Positions 59,204-64,000 of a stretch of 64,000 bases of DNA are shown in pieces. The DNA lies in contig CAJFCJ010000032.1 of assembly GCA_904063045.1 (NCBI GenBank), positions 186,001 through 250,000 of the forward strand, read 5' to 3'. The notes under the pieces were generated by a model. It searched no databases. It saw nothing but the letters and a program-made list of their open reading frames with translations, and was not told the DNA's origin. The translations under genes were made by a program, and so were the position numbers. The DNA is from Dimorphilus gyrociliatus. Lineage: Eukaryota > Annelida > Polychaeta > Dinophilidae. Each line of letters starts with the position of its first letter. Position 1 is the stretch's first letter.

Positions 59204-60878
59204 AAAATTGATGATTATTTATTCTATCCTTTTTCCTTTTGAACGTTTTTTCGTTCTATCATCGATTTTCTTTTTTGGAGAAAATTTTTTCGAAAAGCAG
59301 GAAAAAGACAACTAAAATAAAAGAATACACAGATAAAGCATATATTCAGTATACATTGCCTTTTTTGTTCATGTACTGTATATAATTCAATATATATACA
59401 GTATATATATATACATATATATACTGTATATATATATGCATGTATGTATATTTCTAAAGAATATTTTATGCCTTTAAATGAATATACAAGTATATAAAAA
59501 AGTGTATATAAAGTATATGTAGAATAAAGTTTAGTTTATGATTGTACTAAGTGCACTGTTCATATATTCCCCAAGAGCATAAAATGTTCCAGAAAGATAA
59601 ATTTGCTTTGCATTTTTTCCACTTAATTGTTTTCCTCTGATGGGCTGATATCTTTCTAAACTACACTCTGTCGACTTTTCTTCTATATAACTGTCTCCTT
59701 ATTTTTCTCACCTTAACCCCTTTTCACCTTTTGTCTAGTTGTTTCAAATTTGCTAAATTTTCTCCTTTGATATGAAATACACATTAGTTGTTATAGTATT
59801 ATTAAAAGATCGGGATTATCTATTTCACTTCTTAACTATATACCATTTCCCAATACCTCTTATTAAAGATTTTCCCTTTGATTTGACAATTTCATGGAGA
59901 CGGATAGAAAGAGAAAGAACAACCTTGGCAACGTGGCTTCTTTCCAGATATTTTTACTGTAATTATCTTTCAAGAAGAGATTTTGATTGGTACAAAATAC
60001 ATCAATTAGACTGAATAGAATCTTTGTTAAATCTACGATATTTGGGAATTGTTGAACGTGACCAAGTTCTATAGAGTTAAGGTTGTAAACTAGCATTTCT
60101 ATGAATCATTATCAAAAAACTTCCATCTTGTTCGAACACTTCGCTTTATCATTCTCTCATCTTTCGCTCTAGCAGATTAATTAAGAAATTTCAAGGAACA
60201 CCTTTATTGTTTCTTTTAAAAGGTTAAATAACAAAAGTTATCTATAGATAAATAAAAACTATATACAGTATACAGTATAAGGATAAAATGAATGCATAAA
60301 AAATACACTATAGTTTAAAATAGAACACATGTATATATATATCATATATTTTTTTAAATGCAGATGACCAAAACAGTTGATTATTGTTCATAAGAAGATT
60401 AATAATATCGTGTAATCATAACTTGTTATCTAATTTTTACTTATCACTTCGTTATTTAAGAAATTCATTAAAAAAAAGAACAAATTAAATATTTGCAAGT
60501 TTAAAAAAGACATTAAGAAAACAAATGCTATAAATAAATACATACAGTATATATATATATATATATAATTTGTATATATACTGAATATATATTAGATTTA
60601 AGTATACAAAAGTTACATTTCTTGTAACACTCTCTCTTCTCCCAATAGACTTGTAAACTCTGCCAAACTAATGAAAGAAAAAAGTCTGTCCTTGACACAG
60701 TCTTATATTATTCTAGGCCAAAGTAATTTTTCCAGTAGAGTAGGCTACTGATTATGATCGTCAACATATATTTTAATTGGTAACTGTCATTTAATTATCT
60801 TGTTTTTTCCTCCTTTCCAGCCTTCCTCTTTAATATGAGAGATTTTTCTACGCCCACGGAGAGGATAAAAATTGAATT
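59204..60878. other. Gene-free stretch with many palindromic TATATACTGTATATA words
   Basis: AT-rich. Copies of the TATATAC(A/T)GTATATA palindrome occur near 59375, 59393, 59419, 60261 and 60540. The 80-codon ORF at 59772-60014 has no recognisable content. No gene is supported. Confidence 0.5.
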
Positions 60879-61466
60879 ATGACTAATAATAATCTATTTC
60901 GATACTTTTTTTTGGTTATTTTAATATCTAAAGAACTTTTACCTCAGGCTTGTACATCTTCTTCCAATCTTAATATAGAGCAATTAGAAAAAAATAGGAA
61001 AATAAAGGAAGTAAACTCTGTAAGATAATATTCCCAAGCGCTTAATACAGATCTAAGTAAAAAGACAATACATACAGTATATATATACATATATTCTGTG
61101 TATAAATTGCTTAATATCTCTTTGTATTGGTTTTTGTTAATGCTTTACATTGAATTTAGTATAGTTAATCATACGGCAAACCGTAGATAATAGGGTCTCT
61201 TAGTCTTTCTGCGTCAGACGAGTACAACAAGATTTTTAAGTGACTGGTAACAACTCGCACGTGTATTTATATTGGACTAGTACAATATACTCTAAAGTTC
61301 TCAGTATACAAGTGTACGTTCATATCTCTTGCATAACCTTTTAAGGTCAAACTTGTACTTTTTATGTACATTTCAATGAACTAATCTAGATTTTAACCTC
61401 TTTCTTTTCACTTAATAGGAATTTTCTTGGAAGTATGACACGAGTAAAGAAATATTACTATATTAA
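60879..61466 (+). CDS. Possible small secreted peptide precursor, orphan
   Basis: Two candidate exons, 60879-61019 and 61419-61466, phase 0 junction with GTAAGA donor and a pyrimidine-rich TTAATAG acceptor, 62 residues. The start MTNNNLFRYFFLVILISKEL reads as a signal peptide, with cleavage likely near the following QACTSS. The remainder is a charged helix-like stretch (NIEQLEKNRKIKEVNS) and a short tail EFSWKYDTSKEILLY. One cysteine only; no dibasic site. No family is recognised. The position among secreted-protein genes on the same strand adds some weight. The second exon rests on splice signals alone. Confidence 0.4.
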
Positions 61467-62106
61467 CTTTGTAAGAGACGCTAAAGCATCAATTTGATGA
61501 CATTTTTACGGATAAATCACAATATGTGAGATGCATACTATGTAAACAGAGTCCGTCCTTCTTCCTGTTTATAAATAATATATATATTTTCCCACTCGCA
61601 ATAAACATTAATGTAATAAAGACTGTTGTTTGTTAATTATTTCCATCTTTTATTCTTAGTTGTAAATTATATATACTATACTACAAGAGACAACAGCAAT
61701 TTGAATGCTACGTGACGAACGAAAACAACACTTTCTTCAGTCAGTTCTAAATATAGGCCTTTATTTTTTAGTTAGTTTTTATTGTCAATATTATTCATTA
61801 AGAAGGAGGTTCGTGTTTTCATTCTCTCCCTTTTCTTGTTTCGATTAATGTTTTAAAATATTAATAGCAATAGAGAGATCATTATAATAATATAATGTAT
61901 TGATTGTAGTTAAATATTCATAAATTGATGTTTATTGATATGTAATGTTCGATATCTTCCCTTTAAGGTTTATTTACCATCAATGTATGAAGAATAGGTA
62001 ATATATTGAAATTCTATGACATGATTTTTTATTGAGATGACCGGTTTATTGAGATTTGTACACACACTCAGAGTTTCACTCTTTGTGCGTAGAGCGATAA
62101 GACGCT
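61467..62106. other. Gene-free stretch upstream of the PAN/LamG gene
   Basis: AT-rich sequence; no feature is supported beyond the presumed promoter next to 62107. Confidence 0.5.
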
Positions 62107-63223
62107 ATGGTTAAACTTTGTCTCACTTTCAGCTTTTCGTTCGTTAATTTCTTTACAATTTGCATAAAAGCCGATCAAGGTAGATTATTTTCTTTGATAA
62201 AAGTTAAGGAACCATTTCCACAACCCCAATCTAAAATAAATCTTCCGGGAGCGACACAAAATCCAGGGCTGTCATGCTTCAGTTACTGCAGATCGAGCTT
62301 GAAATGTTCATTTGTAACTTTCTCTTCGTCGGAATGTTTTTTATATGATAAGGATAGTTTGGCCGAAACCTTTTATCAGACGAATTCTCTTCAGGGAGAA
62401 AACTATCAATTGGCTTACATGAGTTTGTTCAATCCAATTTTTTTAATATTATGTTTCTATTTTCCCTTTATATTTAGCACTTCCTACACTGGTGGACGGT
62501 AGTACAATTATAAATACAAACTTTAAAGATGTGAAACCCGGTATGTTAAATACCAACTTGATGTTAACCGATTCAAGCAGTATCATGTTAACGTATCGAG
62601 TTGAGTGCGATGGTCGAACTAGAGGAATGGTAACCGGAATAGGCGGTATAAAGTTTTCCGAATCAGATTTAGTTTTACAGAATCAGTGTCGAATTAATTA
62701 TCAGAATTCTTTAGCTTCGTGGAGATCGTCAAATCCTAAAACGTTTTCCATCGAGTTGTGGTATAGGCCTAAAGATAATTTACATAGTAGCTATATTTTC
62801 TTATATCCAACTTTTTTTGGTATACTGAATGGAGAGAACGCAACTGATAAAATAGGACCAGCTTTCTTTATAGAGTCGTGTCCTAATGGAAAAATTTTCT
62901 ATACGAATAATAAAACGCTTAATTACGATAATACAATTCATCATTTGATTGTTACAGTTGATTTTAATTTAAAGGTAGTGAAACAATACCTGGATGGTGA
63001 GGAAGTTTCTTCACACGTTCTCTGCGATTATCCAAGCATTATAACTCGTCGTCAATCGATTCAACCAACCCTGCCTGGGGCGCCCAATGGTTCGACTAGA
63101 GATTATAGAGGAACAATATATTCTTTTCGATTGTTAAATAGAATATTACAAAGAGTAGAGATAAAACAGCTGAGTTTTCTCTATCCGAACGAAGTACAGC
63201 TTATACCAGAAACGCACCGCTAG
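62107..63223 (+). CDS. Secreted protein with PAN-like and LamG/concanavalin-like domains
   Basis: Two exons, 62107-62422 and 62478-63223, phase 1 junction, 353 residues. Residues 1 to about 22 are a signal peptide (hydrophobic, ending near CIKADQG). Residues about 50-105 look like a short PAN/apple-type module with paired cysteines (NPGLSCFSYCRSSLKCSFVT, SSSECFLYD). Exon 2 is a LamG/jelly-roll fold: FSIELWYRP, FFIESCPNGKIFYTN, HHLIVTVDFNLKVVKQYLDG, YRGTIYSFRLLNRIL are the strand patterns typical of LamG_3/pentraxin-like domains. No membrane anchor follows. A secreted glycan- or matrix-binding protein is likely; the ligand is unknown. Intron 1 starts GTTTGT. A tandem paralogue follows. Confidence 0.75.
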
Positions 63224-63626
63224 TTAAACGTGAATAGTATCAAGTGTTCCAATGTGATTTCTCTCTATCCATCGGAATAAATAAATAAATAATTCATAGT
63301 AATATTTATTAATCATTTACTACAATTCATTGAATCTTATAGAATAATTACAAAGACGTTGCTCTTTGTAAGGAGGTAATTGACCTACTCCTGGGGTGTT
63401 ATTTTAAGGCACATTTAATTGATTATCTACTGTTAATATATATATATTTATATATATGTATATAGAATATTCAATAAACTTTATATGTACAACACATTGA
63501 ATATTGTGATTTAGTTTTCTTTAGATGTTAAGCATATAAAAGCAAGAGAAAAAGTTTATAAAAGTAACTTTGCTTCTTGAATATTTTCCATTTCAGACTT
63601 CGACAGCATAAAAATAAGTTTGAGAA
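63224..63626. other. Short intergenic stretch between the tandem PAN/LamG genes
   Basis: AT-rich; AATAAATAAATAA near 63280-63292 is a probable polyadenylation region for the upstream gene. TATAAAAGCAAG (63536-63547) is a possible TATA region for the next gene. Confidence 0.45.
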
Positions 63627-64000
63627 ATGGAAAGTTTGTCATTGAATTGTTTATACATTTCATCATTTTTCATTACAATTTACTGTTCAGAGTTAAAAAT
63701 AAACTATTTTAAACTTATTCAAGTAACACATCCTCTACCATCGCCAAAAGAAAAGTTTACCCTAAATACCCTGCATCGTCAAGAGTCTATTCAGTTGGAA
63801 TGTTCTAGGAAATGTTTAATTTGTATGCAATTGGCATACTTTGCTTTTTCCAAGACAACTTGTTACTGTTACGGTGATGAACATCTTAAATTGACTTTTT
63901 TTAAACCAAAAAATATCATCAGTAAAGACACAGCCTTCTTTTTGGCTATAAGGGGTAATTGTATATAATGTATATTTAGTCTCTAATTATATCATACGAT
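63627..64000 (+). CDS. Tandem paralogue of the PAN/LamG protein, first exon (runs off the window)
   Basis: Exon 1 is 63627-63954 (109 codons plus one base), ending AGGG|GTAATT in phase 1, the same phase as in the gene at 62107. It has a signal peptide (CLYISSFFITIYCS region), then FKLIQVTHPLPSPKEKFTL, which parallels FSLIKVKEPFPQPQSKINL of the neighbour, and a cysteine-rich module (LECSRKCLICMQLAYFAFSK, TTCYCYGDE). The LamG exon is expected beyond base 64000. Sequence identity to the neighbour is low, so the duplication is old or fast-evolving. Confidence 0.65.

Noticed and set aside
59106..59315. 69-codon ORF overlapping the knottin third exon
   Set aside because: Shifted-frame shadow; the exon 3 frame has the ordered cysteine pattern and matching phase.
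59772..60014. 80-codon plus ORF and its antisense counterpart
   Set aside because: Both strands are open, no signal peptide cleavage pattern, no domain; chance in AT-rich sequence.
1199..61090. CRISPR arrays, bacterial operons or viral insertions
   Set aside because: Repeats are microsatellites without spacers of constant length; all genes have introns; no viral protein signatures were seen.

Overview
The window is nuclear DNA of a small invertebrate animal. Every confident gene is metazoan and is split by canonical GT-AG introns. The base composition is AT-rich, and most introns inside genes are only about 45-90 bp. Gene content (LSM14, ER mannosidase I, TAF4, aryl hydrocarbon receptor, two Ptf1a-type bHLH genes, a peripherin-like tetraspanin, a Tctex1 light chain, secreted PAN/LamG proteins) fits a bilaterian with a compact genome. 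A small lophotrochozoan, such as a miniature annelid, is a guess that the sequence alone cannot settle.

Layout. 1-14 kb is gene-dense: the 5' part of an unrecognised gene (-), LSM14 (-) and ER mannosidase I (+) sharing a 561 bp divergent promoter, then TAF4 (+). 14.4-24 kb is the aryl hydrocarbon receptor gene (-), four coding exons stretched by two introns of 3.3 and 4.2 kb. 24-32 kb has no recognisable gene and is probably receptor upstream control sequence. 32-39 kb carries two related MFS transporters (+) with a decayed Tc1-type transposon between them, then an eight-exon short-chain dehydrogenase (-). 42.8-50.8 kb holds two Ptf1a-family bHLH genes pointing at each other across 5.3 kb. 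52-55 kb has a peripherin-like tetraspanin (-) with a tRNA-Ser gene nested in an intron, and just upstream of it a Tctex1-domain gene (-). 58-64 kb is a run of secreted-protein genes (+): an eight-cysteine knottin-type peptide precursor, a short orphan secreted peptide, and two tandem PAN/LamG-type proteins, the last cut by the window end.

Coding models were joined by hand from ORFs, splice signals and reading phase. For LSM14, mannosidase, TAF4, AhR, the two MFS genes, the dehydrogenase, both bHLH genes, the knottin precursor and the PAN/LamG gene all phases close without a stop. Several donors have the uncommon form GTTTGT.

Main points for a second look: the convergent Ptf1a duplicates; the knottin precursor; five exact copies of a CTCF-like core (AGATGGCGC), two of which bracket the intronic tRNA gene; a dehydrogenase lacking one residue of the usual SDR catalytic tetrad; and dioxin-response-type motifs around the AhR gene.
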